Shown one piece after another: positions 1-7,203 of a DNA stretch of 17,883 bases (positions are counted from its first letter, which is position 1; each line of letters starts with the position of its first letter). The stretch is from assembly GCA_002450905.1 (NCBI GenBank), contig DKAT01000120.1, forward strand, positions 1-17,883, written 5' to 3'. Below the pieces are notes generated by a model. The model was given only the letters and a program-made list of their open reading frames with translations. It did no database searches and was not told the origin of the DNA. The translations under genes were made by a program, and so were the position numbers. This stretch comes from Spirochaetia bacterium UBA6919 (lineage in GTDB: Bacteria > Spirochaetota > UBA6919).

Positions 1-10
1 TTTTATAAAA

Positions 11-36
11 AGCAACTTGGGTTAGTTATTAAAATT
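11..36 (+). repeat. Left arm of a window-spanning inverted repeat
   Basis: The 14-mer AGCAACTTGGGTTA (11-24), followed by a TTAT/AAAATT stretch, reappears as its reverse complement at 17849-17873. The two arms agree at about 24 of 26 positions, counting one single-base gap. The arm begins exactly 10 bases from the window edge, as does the other arm. Sequence on both sides of the arm differs between the two copies. It resembles the terminal inverted repeat of an insertion sequence lying outside the window, but no transposase is visible to confirm this. Confidence 0.6.
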
Positions 37-192
37 TAATCAACAAATAAATATTTTATTCTGCAGTTGTCGGAATGATATTCTAAAACCATTGATAGCT
101 GAATGAAAAATAATTGATCTGATCGTTGTAAAGAAATTTTAAGGATGGATGGGAAGAGGAATTATTGGAAATCCCCCTTCAAAAATGTTTAT

Positions 193-645
193 TTAAGATC
201 GGGCAAATTCTTGTTTAGCATCCTTGGCAACCTGAGCTTCTTCAGGAGAATAAGCCTTTCCAGACCACAACATATTATAAGCAATCTCTTCATTACCATT
301 TTCACAGAGTTCAAGAACTTGATTAAACAGCGGCTGGAAGGTATCACTCTTGTGTGATTTTTCATGATCCTCAAACGATCGCCAGAATGTCACAATGAGA
401 GCTTCTTTATCTTTAAGAGGACTGTCCACAGCCTGTCCAATAGTACTACCTTCGTTGGAGACATTACCACTGTTCAATGCTACAAATCCTCCATAAAATC
501 CGGTTTCAGAATGATAGGTCTTCACATTCTCACAGAGATATCCCACTCTTTCCTGAAGATCATCGGTTGTATATCCCTTTTTCAAAATAACCCGATTGAT
601 AGTTACCACGCCATCGTGAGGGAATCCAGGTATAAGTCCCGCCAT
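193..645 (-). CDS. ABM-like (antibiotic biosynthesis monooxygenase fold) small protein
   Basis: This is a 150-residue protein of unknown reaction. The pattern of a beta strand near the N-terminus, a helix with YHSETGF, then FWRSFEDHEKSHKSDTF looks like the ABM/dimeric alpha-beta barrel fold, which includes haem-degrading and quinone-oxidising enzymes as well as many stress proteins. The family assignment is from overall pattern and is tentative. The start was placed at 645 (MAGLIPGF) because a strong GGAGG lies 5 nt upstream (651-655); an ATG four codons earlier at 657 has no ribosome-binding site. It is cytoplasmic, with no signal peptide or membrane segment. It is divergent from the ferredoxin/bacterioferritin genes across about 200 nt, so a link to iron or haem metabolism is possible but not shown. 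Confidence 0.7.
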   Translation of the reverse strand: MAGLIPGFPHDGVVTINRVILKKGYTTDDLQERVGYLCENVKTYHSETGFYGGFVALNSGNVSNEGSTIGQAVDSPLKDKEALIVTFWRSFEDHEKSHKSDTFQPLFNQVLELCENGNEEIAYNMLWSGKAYSPEEAQVAKDAKQEFARS

Positions 646-798
646 ATCAGCCTCCATATTTTGTTTCTTAATTAGAAGATAATAAAAAAGATTAATACGC
701 CAAGCCCTTTGGATAGTTATTCAGATTTATGTATTATCATAGTTTTCAATAAGATAAGACATAGTTCAAATATTCTTTATAAAAATAAATTATTCATA

Positions 799-827
799 TT
801 GACCATAACGTATATTTTTATTAATAT
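799..827 (+). promoter_or_regulatory. Sigma-70-type promoter for bfd-bfr
   Basis: TTGACC (799-804) and TAATAT (822-827) are separated by 17 bp, giving 5/6 and 4/6 matches to the -35 and -10 consensus. Transcription would begin near 834, immediately before the Fur-box-like palindrome and about 27 nt before the ferredoxin start codon. Confidence 0.5.
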
Positions 828-840
828 TTAGATATCTTAA

Positions 841-855
841 TGAGAATGAGTATCA
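841..855 (+). promoter_or_regulatory. Fur-box-like operator upstream of bfd
   Basis: TGAGAATGAGTATCA matches 13 of 15 positions of the 7-1-7 Fur motif TGATAATGATTATCA. The longer 19-bp reading (836-854) matches 14 of 19. It sits just downstream of the predicted transcription start and 5 nt before the preferred ATG of the ferredoxin, a position where a bound repressor would block transcription. Fur control of bacterioferritin/ferredoxin genes is well established in other bacteria; here it is inferred from sequence only, and some of the site may also serve as leader. Confidence 0.5.
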
Positions 856-860
856 AGATC

Positions 861-1055
861 ATGTATATATGTATTTGTAACGAAATTAATGATAATTTGC
901 TGAATGAAGCCATCAGCAATGGATTAAAAACATTTGAAGAAATGAAAGCCTTTTTGAAACTAAGTTCTGCCTGTGGACGATGCGAAGATTTTGCAAGGGA
1001 GTTGATTAACAATAAAGTACAGAATATATTGGCTTCTGAAAAGGTTTTAGTATAA
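861..1055 (+). CDS. bfd: Bacterioferritin-associated ferredoxin
   Basis: This is a 64-residue [2Fe-2S] protein of the BFD family. It is expected to reduce the ferric core of bacterioferritin through its haem so that stored iron can be released. The protein begins MYICICNE, matching the family's MYVCLCN start, and has the four cluster cysteines as an N-terminal CxC and a later CGRC. Length is the same as E. coli Bfd. The open frame extends to an ATG at 840, but family alignment and the position of the Fur-like site make 861 the better start; there is no strong ribosome-binding site for either. It lies 63 nt upstream of the bacterioferritin gene on the same strand, the usual pairing, and is likely iron-regulated. 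Confidence 0.9.
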   Translation: MYICICNEINDNLLNEAISNGLKTFEEMKAFLKLSSACGRCEDFARELINNKVQNILASEKVLV

Positions 1056-1118
1056 TAAATCAGAGATTAATCGTTAATTAATTAATATTTTAAATAAATC
1101 ATAATTTAAGGAGTTTCT

Positions 1119-1595
1119 ATGAAAGGGGATGTTAAAGTAATCGAATATCTGAATGGTGTACTTGTAAATGAGCTTACAGCAATAAATCAATACTTCCTCC
1201 ACTCAAGAATGCTGGATAGCTGGGGTATAAAAAATCTCGCTGGTAAGATATATCATGAGTCAATCGACGAGATGAAACACTCTCAAAAAGTAATTGACCG
1301 TATTTTATTTTTAGAAGGACTTCCAAATCTTCAGCAATTAAAGAAACTTCGGATTGGTGAAAATGTAAAAGAAGTGTTAGACTGTGATATGGCATTAGAA
1401 CTCGAAGCAATTCCTTATTTAAAAGAGGCTATTTCATATTGTGAATCAATAAAAGATTTTGTCACAAGGGATATTCTATTAAAAATACAGGAAGATGAAG
1501 AAGAGCACGTAGATTGGATGGAAGCTCAGTTATATTTAATAAAACACTCGGGAATTGAGAATTATATAGCAGAAAATATTCATCAAGATAAATAA
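1119..1595 (+). CDS. bfr: Bacterioferritin
   Basis: This is a 158-residue haem-containing ferritin that oxidises Fe(II) and stores it as a mineral inside a 24-subunit shell in the cytoplasm. All ferroxidase ligands are present at the same numbers as in E. coli Bfr: Glu18, Glu51, His54, Glu94, Glu127 and His130. Met52, the axial haem ligand, is also present within DEMKHS. Length equals the E. coli protein. AAGGAG (1108-1113) sits 5 nt before the ATG, which makes the start secure. It follows bfd and precedes a methyltransferase by 48 nt on the same strand, so the three may be co-transcribed. It is expected to protect against iron-driven oxidative damage and to supply iron through its ferredoxin partner. 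Confidence 0.97.
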   Translation: MKGDVKVIEYLNGVLVNELTAINQYFLHSRMLDSWGIKNLAGKIYHESIDEMKHSQKVIDRILFLEGLPNLQQLKKLRIGENVKEVLDCDMALELEAIPYLKEAISYCESIKDFVTRDILLKIQEDEEEHVDWMEAQLYLIKHSGIENYIAENIHQDK

Positions 1596-1643
1596 ATCTA
1601 TGACGAAATTTAATTTATAATAATATTTTAAGGATTAATTAAA

Positions 1644-2282
1644 ATGACTTGTTGTCAGGGGATTGAATGTTTTTTTGATGATAAAACGGCATCCAAACAG
1701 TTGAAGAAGTATAGAAAAAAAGGCCCGGATAAAGAGACAAAGATTTTAATCAAAAATATATTACAGGATGATCTTTCTGGAAAGAATCTTCTTGATATAG
1801 GTGGGGGAGTTGGTTGTATCCATCATGAATTAATAAAAAATGGTGTTAGCCAAGCACTTGTAGTAGATGCATCCTCATCGTATATTAAGGCATCTCAATC
1901 AGAAGCAGAAAGATATAATCATTTAAACAAACTGAACTACATCCATGGCAATTTTATTGAATTATCCGAAAATATTCCAGAAAAGGATATCGTCACCCTT
2001 GATAAGGTCATTTGCTGTTATCCTGACATGATTGACCTCGTTGAGATGTCTATATCTAAATCTAAAAGGATTTATGGCGTAGTGTATCCAAGAAAATATT
2101 GGATCACAAAGATTATGTGGGTTTTATCATCTCTTTATTCCTTTTTCAAAAGGAATCCGCTAAAACTAATTTTACATTCTCCTGAAGAAATTGATAATCT
2201 TATCCGGTCCAAAGGATTTGTCGAGAGATTTAGAAGTAAATTATTATTTTGGTATGTCGTTGTATATTCCAGACAATCCTGA
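1644..2282 (+). CDS. Class I SAM-dependent methyltransferase (BchM-like)
   Basis: This 212-residue protein has a Rossmann-type methyltransferase core: the SAM-binding motif I is LLDIGGGVG (about residues 49-57), followed by an acidic VVDASSSYI strand end and an HGNF motif. The N-terminal CCQGIECFFDDKTASKQLKKYRKKGP pattern resembles a widespread group related to Mg-protoporphyrin O-methyltransferase (BchM/ChlM). No other chlorophyll-type genes are present, so the substrate is unknown. AAGGA (1630-1634) precedes the ATG by 9 nt. It lies just behind bfd-bfr. Its last 39 nt overlap, tail to tail, the end of the serine hydrolase gene on the other strand. The C-terminal third contains a hydrophobic, aromatic stretch (around KIMWVLSSLYSFF) that could touch the membrane. 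Confidence 0.8.
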   Translation: MTCCQGIECFFDDKTASKQLKKYRKKGPDKETKILIKNILQDDLSGKNLLDIGGGVGCIHHELIKNGVSQALVVDASSSYIKASQSEAERYNHLNKLNYIHGNFIELSENIPEKDIVTLDKVICCYPDMIDLVEMSISKSKRIYGVVYPRKYWITKIMWVLSSLYSFFKRNPLKLILHSPEEIDNLIRSKGFVERFRSKLLFWYVVVYSRQS

Positions 2283-3377
2283 TAGAAGAACATCTTGTCC
2301 CTCTATTCTAAATGATTTCATATCCTCTACAGTATCTCTATAGCTTAACAAGACGCGATTTGATAATAATATAATTCCCACATTTGTTTTTGGATCAGCC
2401 CAAAAAGACGTACCTGTAAAACCAGCATGCCCAAATGACCTATCAGAAAACAGTTTTCCACAAGGACGGCCATCATCATTTTTCAGAGCAAACCCCAATC
2501 CCCGATATGGACTTATATTATAATGCTTAATAGTCATTAGTCGAGTACTTTCTTTATTCAAAACTCTTTTTCCTTCAAATATTCCATCATCTAATATCAT
2601 ATTACAATAGTTCAGAACATCCATTGCAGTCGAAAACATCCCTGAATTACCGCTTAATCCATTAAAGAAATAACAATTTTCATCGTGAACTTCCCCTTGA
2701 ATCATTTTTTGACGCCACGGGCAATATCCTGTCGGGGGAATTTCTTTTCTAAGCAATTCAGGAGGATTAAAATAACTGTTTTTCATACCCAGTGGTGAAA
2801 AAATATATTTTTTCGCAAGCTGATCTAAAGGTTCATTGATCAATTGATCGATGATAAGTTTTAAAATAATGTATCCAAGACAACTATAAACTATTTTAGT
2901 CTCGGGTTTATTTTCTAAAGGGATATTCATAAGTTTCTGTATAGCATCTTCAGAGTCACGCAAATTTTCATATAAATTAGCCCAGGCAGGTAACCCTGAA
3001 CTATGCGTTAATAACTGTTTTATGGTAATTTCTTTTTTATAACCATCATGGAAACCAGGGAGAATACTACACACAGTATCATCCAGGGATAAAATACCCT
3101 GCTCAATTAGTTGCATGATTAGGGTAGCCGTGACAATGGGTTTGGTCATGGAAGCGATATCAAATATGGTATTGATTTTAAGTGGGACTCTTGGTTCTAT
3201 CTGAGAATATCCAAAAGATTTATGATATAAAACATTTTTTTTTTGAAATAAAAGAATCTCGATACCTGGAAATAAACCTCTGTCCATATTATTTTTTATA
3301 AGTTGCTCGAATAAATCTATTTTATTTTCATCCAGAGAGAAATCATATTTCAAGAAAGCTGATGACTGATAATTCAT
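2244..3377 (-). CDS. Serine beta-lactamase-like hydrolase (class C / DD-peptidase fold)
   Basis: This is a 377-residue penicillin-binding-protein-type serine hydrolase. The catalytic SxxK is Ser76-Met-Thr-Lys79, followed by LLTHSSGLP (about 122-130) and a HAGFTGTSFWADP block at about 317-329 that takes the place of the KTG motif. The usual YSN is YSC (Tyr164-Ser-Cys166), so the Asn is replaced. These features fit the broad beta-lactamase/esterase family rather than a proven beta-lactamase. No signal peptide is visible from this start. The frame is open upstream to 3437, but that part lies inside the WD40 gene; the ATG at 3377 comes 2 nt after that gene's TAG stop, which suggests translational coupling. 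A possible substrate is a peptidoglycan fragment or an ester; this is not determined. Confidence 0.85.
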   Translation of the reverse strand: MNYQSSAFLKYDFSLDENKIDLFEQLIKNNMDRGLFPGIEILLFQKKNVLYHKSFGYSQIEPRVPLKINTIFDIASMTKPIVTATLIMQLIEQGILSLDDTVCSILPGFHDGYKKEITIKQLLTHSSGLPAWANLYENLRDSEDAIQKLMNIPLENKPETKIVYSCLGYIILKLIIDQLINEPLDQLAKKYIFSPLGMKNSYFNPPELLRKEIPPTGYCPWRQKMIQGEVHDENCYFFNGLSGNSGMFSTAMDVLNYCNMILDDGIFEGKRVLNKESTRLMTIKHYNISPYRGLGFALKNDDGRPCGKLFSDRSFGHAGFTGTSFWADPKTNVGIILLSNRVLLSYRDTVEDMKSFRIEGQDVLLSGLSGIYNDIPK

Positions 3378-3379
3378 AA

Positions 3380-5614
3380 CTATTTTATTTGTTCCCCTAA
3401 AAATACATAACCATCTTTCGTTCCAACTCCAAACCATCTTCCGTCCCAGCTAAATACAATTTGGGTTATGGGATGATTATGCTGAATAAGAGTTTTGGTC
3501 AGATTTCTTCTCACATCCCAGAAAATAAGTTGATTATCCTCATCGGTGCTGAATATATAATTATACAAGGGATGGATTTTAATAAGAATTACAGGTTTAT
3601 CATGCTTTGTCATGGTATATAGTTTTCTGGTAACCAGAGAATATGCAATAATTCTCGAATCACTGCTCCCAGTAACTATCCAACGGCCATCGGAGGATAT
3701 ATCCATTGTATTGACAGAATCTAAATGGGTATAAAGAACTTTAGAGAGATTTTTATTGATATCCCAAACAATCACTTTAGAATCTCTCCCGCAACTCACG
3801 ACATATTTCTCATTGGGGGTCATCATTGCCCTGGTAACAGATGCAGAATGTTTAGCTAACGACATTACCCTGTTGTTCTGAATATCCCATAATTTTACAA
3901 GTCTATCAGATCCTGCGCTGATGATATACTTACCCGATTTACTGAAAGTGATAGAATTAATAGTTTCCAGATGTTTATCCATAATTTTTTCTGGGAGTAA
4001 GATCCCAGATGATTTTAGGAGAACTTTATTTTTTGTAAGCCATAAATATATCTTATTATCTTTACCAGTACTTGCAATATATTTCCCATCAGGACTAAAA
4101 GCAATTTGGGTTATATAATCACTGTGCTGACCTACCTTGTAAATATTTTTTGTTTTGAGGTTATATAAGAGAATGATTTGATTATTTTTATCATAGCCAA
4201 TACTGGTTAAATACTTATTATCAGGACTATAGGATATAGAAAATACAGCCAGGCCATGCTGATACAATGATTGTATTTTATTATTCTTTAATTCAATTGC
4301 CTTTATCATGGGATTAGCACCTGCCACAGCGATCTGATTTCCATCCGGGCTGAAGGCAAGTTTAAAAATCCTTTTATCAAAGATTTTATTTTTTGAAATG
4401 TTAAAAACGTAAGGAAATCTCTTATGATGAATTATTTTTTGAATATTACTTCCTTTCAATTTATAAATGGGTGTATTTCTTATAAATGATATTTGTCTAA
4501 ACTTAAGAATATTATTAACATCTTTTAGATAAAAGATCTTTACAAATCCATTTTCACAGGCTGTAGCAATGATTCCATTTTTTTCATGATAAGCCATATC
4601 CAAAATCCCTCCTGGATGCCGATAAAGAGGGATCACGTCATTAGAATTAAGATCCCATATCCGAAAAGTCTTATCATAGCTTGTACTAAATACATAATTC
4701 AAATCATTTGAGATAGCTACCCTCGTAACATAAGATGAATGGGCTTTCATGTGCAAAGTACTATCCTTAAGAGTATCCCATAAAATGACTTGATTATCCC
4801 AGCTGCCACTCACAACATATCTGCCATCAAAACTAAATTTTACATGAGTTACAGGATATTTATGATAATTCTTCTTAATCACCTTATCTGAATCTAATTT
4901 CCATATTCTTACAGATCCATCATTTCTGCCATTCACAATCCATTTCCCATCAAAACGTAAATCTATTGAATTGATAGATCCAGTCAGCCCTTCCATGATT
5001 AACATTTTATTATTTTTTAATCTCCATAAACGAACCCGGTTATCGGTTCCACCTGCAACCAGCCATTGACTATCAGGACTAAATTTTACAACCCAGAAGG
5101 CATCATGATGTTTTATCAAACGCTTTACAGTACCCTTTTTTAAATTAATAAGAGTAATCGTTCTGTCTTCGGAACAGCTAACAACCCACGTATTATCTGG
5201 ACTTATCGCAACGCAGGTTATTGGAAGATTATGTTTATATAGAATTCTGGTTTGGTTTCGGGTTAAGTCCCATTTCATAACATACCCATCATGACCACCG
5301 CTTACGACGAATGTATCATCAGAGGATAATTCCATGCTCCGTATATATCCATTATGTTTAGACATTTCAATCATATTTCCGTTTGTCCAGTCTAAATATC
5401 TTACTACCCCGTCATTCCCGGAAGTAATAATTTTTGTTCCATCCTGGGTAAAACGAATTGTTTGTATAGCTTGTTGAGAGAGTCGAAATGATTTAAGAGG
5501 ATAATTATTTATAATTTGGTCTGAAGACAACTGATTATTTTGTAAATAAACCGATAAAGTTATAATTATTATAAAATAAAAAAACTTCTTTATATTCTTC
5601 AGATGATTATTCAT
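3380..5614 (-). CDS. Exported WD40 repeat protein, 16 repeats in two blocks
   Basis: This is a 744-residue protein. An N-terminal signal peptide or anchor (about residues 10-25, FFYFIIIITLSVYL after KNIKK) indicates export. The rest is WD40 repeats of about 41 residues, each with an FSPDG-like turn, a SGSxD-type motif and a final WD or similar pair. I count eight repeats at about 43-362, a spacer of some 50 residues, and eight more at about 413-742, which predicts two beta-propellers. WD40 propellers are protein-binding scaffolds and usually have no catalytic activity. The start at 5614 has no clear ribosome-binding site but gives the correct signal peptide. The gene directly precedes the serine hydrolase and is probably its operon partner. 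The binding target is unknown. Confidence 0.88.
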   Translation of the reverse strand: MNNHLKNIKKFFYFIIIITLSVYLQNNQLSSDQIINNYPLKSFRLSQQAIQTIRFTQDGTKIITSGNDGVVRYLDWTNGNMIEMSKHNGYIRSMELSSDDTFVVSGGHDGYVMKWDLTRNQTRILYKHNLPITCVAISPDNTWVVSCSEDRTITLINLKKGTVKRLIKHHDAFWVVKFSPDSQWLVAGGTDNRVRLWRLKNNKMLIMEGLTGSINSIDLRFDGKWIVNGRNDGSVRIWKLDSDKVIKKNYHKYPVTHVKFSFDGRYVVSGSWDNQVILWDTLKDSTLHMKAHSSYVTRVAISNDLNYVFSTSYDKTFRIWDLNSNDVIPLYRHPGGILDMAYHEKNGIIATACENGFVKIFYLKDVNNILKFRQISFIRNTPIYKLKGSNIQKIIHHKRFPYVFNISKNKIFDKRIFKLAFSPDGNQIAVAGANPMIKAIELKNNKIQSLYQHGLAVFSISYSPDNKYLTSIGYDKNNQIILLYNLKTKNIYKVGQHSDYITQIAFSPDGKYIASTGKDNKIYLWLTKNKVLLKSSGILLPEKIMDKHLETINSITFSKSGKYIISAGSDRLVKLWDIQNNRVMSLAKHSASVTRAMMTPNEKYVVSCGRDSKVIVWDINKNLSKVLYTHLDSVNTMDISSDGRWIVTGSSDSRIIAYSLVTRKLYTMTKHDKPVILIKIHPLYNYIFSTDEDNQLIFWDVRRNLTKTLIQHNHPITQIVFSWDGRWFGVGTKDGYVFLGEQIK

Positions 5615-5758
5615 GTTTATGATTCCAATTTATTTTTTAAAAGTGATTTGAATTAATATTAAGACCAAATGATAGATTCATATTTTATGAAATTGATGAG
5701 GAAAAGATACTTGAATTATTTGAACAGTCAATTTATTGTATATAAAAATTGTTTTTTA

Positions 5759-5776
5759 TATTTGCTTATTCAAATA
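5759..5776. promoter_or_regulatory. Possible LexA-type operator dyad
   Basis: TATTTG-N6-CAAATA is a perfect dyad with 6-bp arms, 153 nt before the lexA ATG. It resembles the TTTG-N5-CAAA LexA motif described in Leptospira, but the spacer is 6 instead of 5. AT-rich DNA produces such dyads by chance, so support is weak. Confidence 0.2.
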
Positions 5777-5795
5777 AACTACTAATCTATTTTGC

Positions 5796-5861
5796 AGAAA
5801 ATTAATAAATAAGCTACTCAGCAATCCTTTAAAAACAAAATAAATGATTTATTAATTTTCT
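5796..5861. repeat. Perfect 15-bp inverted repeat upstream of lexA
   Basis: The arms 5796-5810 and 5847-5861 are exact reverse complements with a 36-nt spacer. Within the spacer and right arm lies a further 7-1-7 palindrome (5839-5853). The arms are almost wholly A/T. It may be a binding site for a repressor of lexA or the WD40 gene, or a cruciform-prone element. Confidence 0.5.
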
Positions 5862-5928
5862 AAGGGATTGGAATCAATTTTTGTTTAATAATAATAATCA
5901 GAAATTATATTCTCTTAGGGTTATTATT

Positions 5929-6516
5929 ATGAAAACCATTACTCAAAGACAAAATGAGGTTCTACAATATATTGAGTCTTATATCAGCAAGGAAAAACGC
6001 CCACCTACAATCGTTGAAATCTGACGTCACTTTAAATTAAAATCAAATCAGGGAGTCATAGATCATCTTATAGCTTTGGAAAAAAAGGGATTTATTAAAC
6101 GTCAGAAAAATAGTCGTGGTATAACATTAATAAGATCATATCGTCTTTTCCCTATTTTGGGACAGGTTGCAGCAGGATTTCCCATTGATGCTCAGGAAAG
6201 ACATGAGGGTAATCTTAGACTGGAAGCACTATTCGACCCTGAAAAATGTTTTGTTATTCGTGTTAAAGGTCAGTCTATGAGAGATGCGGGGATTTGTGAG
6301 GGTGATTTCGCTATTGTACGCCAACAAAATTCTGTTGAACACGGAGACATGGCTGTTATAATAATAAATGGCTGTGCTACGATTAAACAAATTCTTTTTC
6401 AGAATGACAAAATTATATTAAGGGCTTATAATGAAGCCTTTGAGGATATTATATTAGAGAAAGGATCAGAGAATATCATTAGTGGAAAATTGGTTGGAAT
6501 CGTCCGAAAATTATGA
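5929..6516 (+). pseudogene. lexA: LexA SOS repressor interrupted by an in-frame TGA
   Basis: Read through, this frame encodes a 195-residue LexA: an N-terminal winged helix-turn-helix (ITQRQNEVLQYIESYI, then RPPTIVEI) and a self-cleaving S24 peptidase domain. The cleavage site Ala82-Gly83 (GQVAAGFP), catalytic Ser116 (KGQSMRD) and Lys153 (ATIKQ) are all intact, at nearly the E. coli numbers. Codon 32 (6022-6024) is TGA, in place of the Gly or Ala normally following EI in the recognition-helix region; GGA to TGA is one base change. The start at 5929 has only AGGG eight nt upstream. A TTG at 6076 could restart a 146-residue fragment without the DNA-binding domain. Because the rest of the frame is undamaged, a recent mutation, a sequencing error or stop-codon readthrough are all possible. 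The gene overlaps the Nudix gene tail to tail by 6 nt. Confidence 0.85.
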
Positions 6517-7053
6517 TCCTAAATGTTTTTTTATTAAAAAAAGACTTAACATAGTCTTCTGGTCAAAAATCTCACCCTCAACAACCATTTGTAATGCCTC
6601 TTCATAATTTAATATGACTGGATCAATAAATTCATCATGATCCGTAGACTGCTCAATATGGGTCATATCTTTAGCGATATATAAATGCATCCTTTCATCA
6701 GAATAGCCTACACAGGGATAGAATTCACTGATAAATATCAATTTTTCCGCAGAATATCCCGTCTCTTCAAGCAATTCCCGTCTTGCACTAATCTCTTCCG
6801 ATTCACCAGGATCCAGTTTCCCTGCTGGTAGTTCAAGAGATATTTTTTTTATAGGATATCTATATTGTTTGACAAATACTATCCGATTATCCTCTAAAAT
6901 CGGGGCGACAACAACCGCTCCGGGATGGGTAATATATTCACGGGATGAAGATTTATCATTGGGTAATTGAACAATATCTTTGTATAAATTAAAAAACTTT
7001 CCCTGATAAATTAATTGTGATTCCAATTGGTGTTCCAGTAAATGTTCATCCAT
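6511..7053 (-). CDS. nudF: Nudix hydrolase, ADP-ribose pyrophosphatase type
   Basis: This 180-residue enzyme has a complete Nudix box: Gly78, then Glu84, Arg92-Glu93-Leu-Leu-Glu96-Glu97-Thr-Gly99, matching GX5EX7REUXEEXGU, preceded by LELPAG. LELPAGKLDPGE and the N-terminal beta strands with KQYRYPIKK are typical of ADP-ribose pyrophosphatases, which cleave ADP-ribose to AMP and ribose 5-phosphate with Mg2+. The nucleotide substrate cannot be proved from sequence. GAGG (7062-7065) sits 8 nt before the ATG. It converges on lexA with a 6-nt overlap and is divergent from the gene at 7204. It is cytoplasmic. NudF is used as the nearest name and is not certain. Confidence 0.88.
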   Translation of the reverse strand: MDEHLLEHQLESQLIYQGKFFNLYKDIVQLPNDKSSSREYITHPGAVVVAPILEDNRIVFVKQYRYPIKKISLELPAGKLDPGESEEISARRELLEETGYSAEKLIFISEFYPCVGYSDERMHLYIAKDMTHIEQSTDHDEFIDPVILNYEEALQMVVEGEIFDQKTMLSLFLIKKHLGS

Positions 7054-7203
7054 AAAAAATACCTCGGCGTTTAATCAAATATAACATTTTTTTTAACTAC
7101 TCTAAAATTATTACTAAAAATATTCCGATCAATGGAGAGAAAGTTTTAATTAATTATTTTTTTTATTATTTTTATCACTCAAGCTAAGCAATAATATAAT
7201 AAA

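Larger units (their letters stand above)
5615..5928. other. Divergent intergenic region between the WD40 gene and lexA
   Basis: This 314-nt stretch is very AT-rich and contains no convincing gene. It holds a perfect 15-bp inverted repeat (AGAAAATTAATAAAT at 5796-5810 and its complement at 5847-5861), a nested palindrome AATAAATgATTTATT (5839-5853), and a 6-bp-arm dyad TATTTG-N6-CAAATA (5759-5776). The promoters for both flanking genes must be here, but I cannot fix them. Confidence 0.6.

Noticed and set aside
153..180. Hairpin downstream of the ABM-like gene
   Set aside because: The 9-bp stem needs two G-U pairs and no U-run follows it in the transcript, so a rho-independent terminator is not supported.
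840..860. ATG at 840 as start of the ferredoxin
   Set aside because: It would add seven residues absent from the family and overlap the Fur-like site. The alignment-based start is 861.
3378..3437. N-terminal extension of the hydrolase to 3437
   Set aside because: These codons lie within the WD40 gene in another frame and resemble nothing in the hydrolase family.
6022..6024. TGA recoded as Trp or selenocysteine in lexA
   Set aside because: TGA ends other genes here (2280-2282, 7840-7842), LexA carries Gly or Ala at this position rather than Trp or Cys, and no stem-loop of a selenocysteine insertion element was noted.
6022..6029. Perfect 8-bp palindrome TGACGTCA overlapping the lexA stop
   Set aside because: It is coding sequence within the gene, and an 8-bp palindrome is expected by chance at this length.
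7195..7200. Perfect TATAAT just before the gene at 7204
   Set aside because: It ends 3 bp before the ATG, so the start point would fall inside the coding region, and no suitable -35 was found. AT-rich DNA gives such matches easily.
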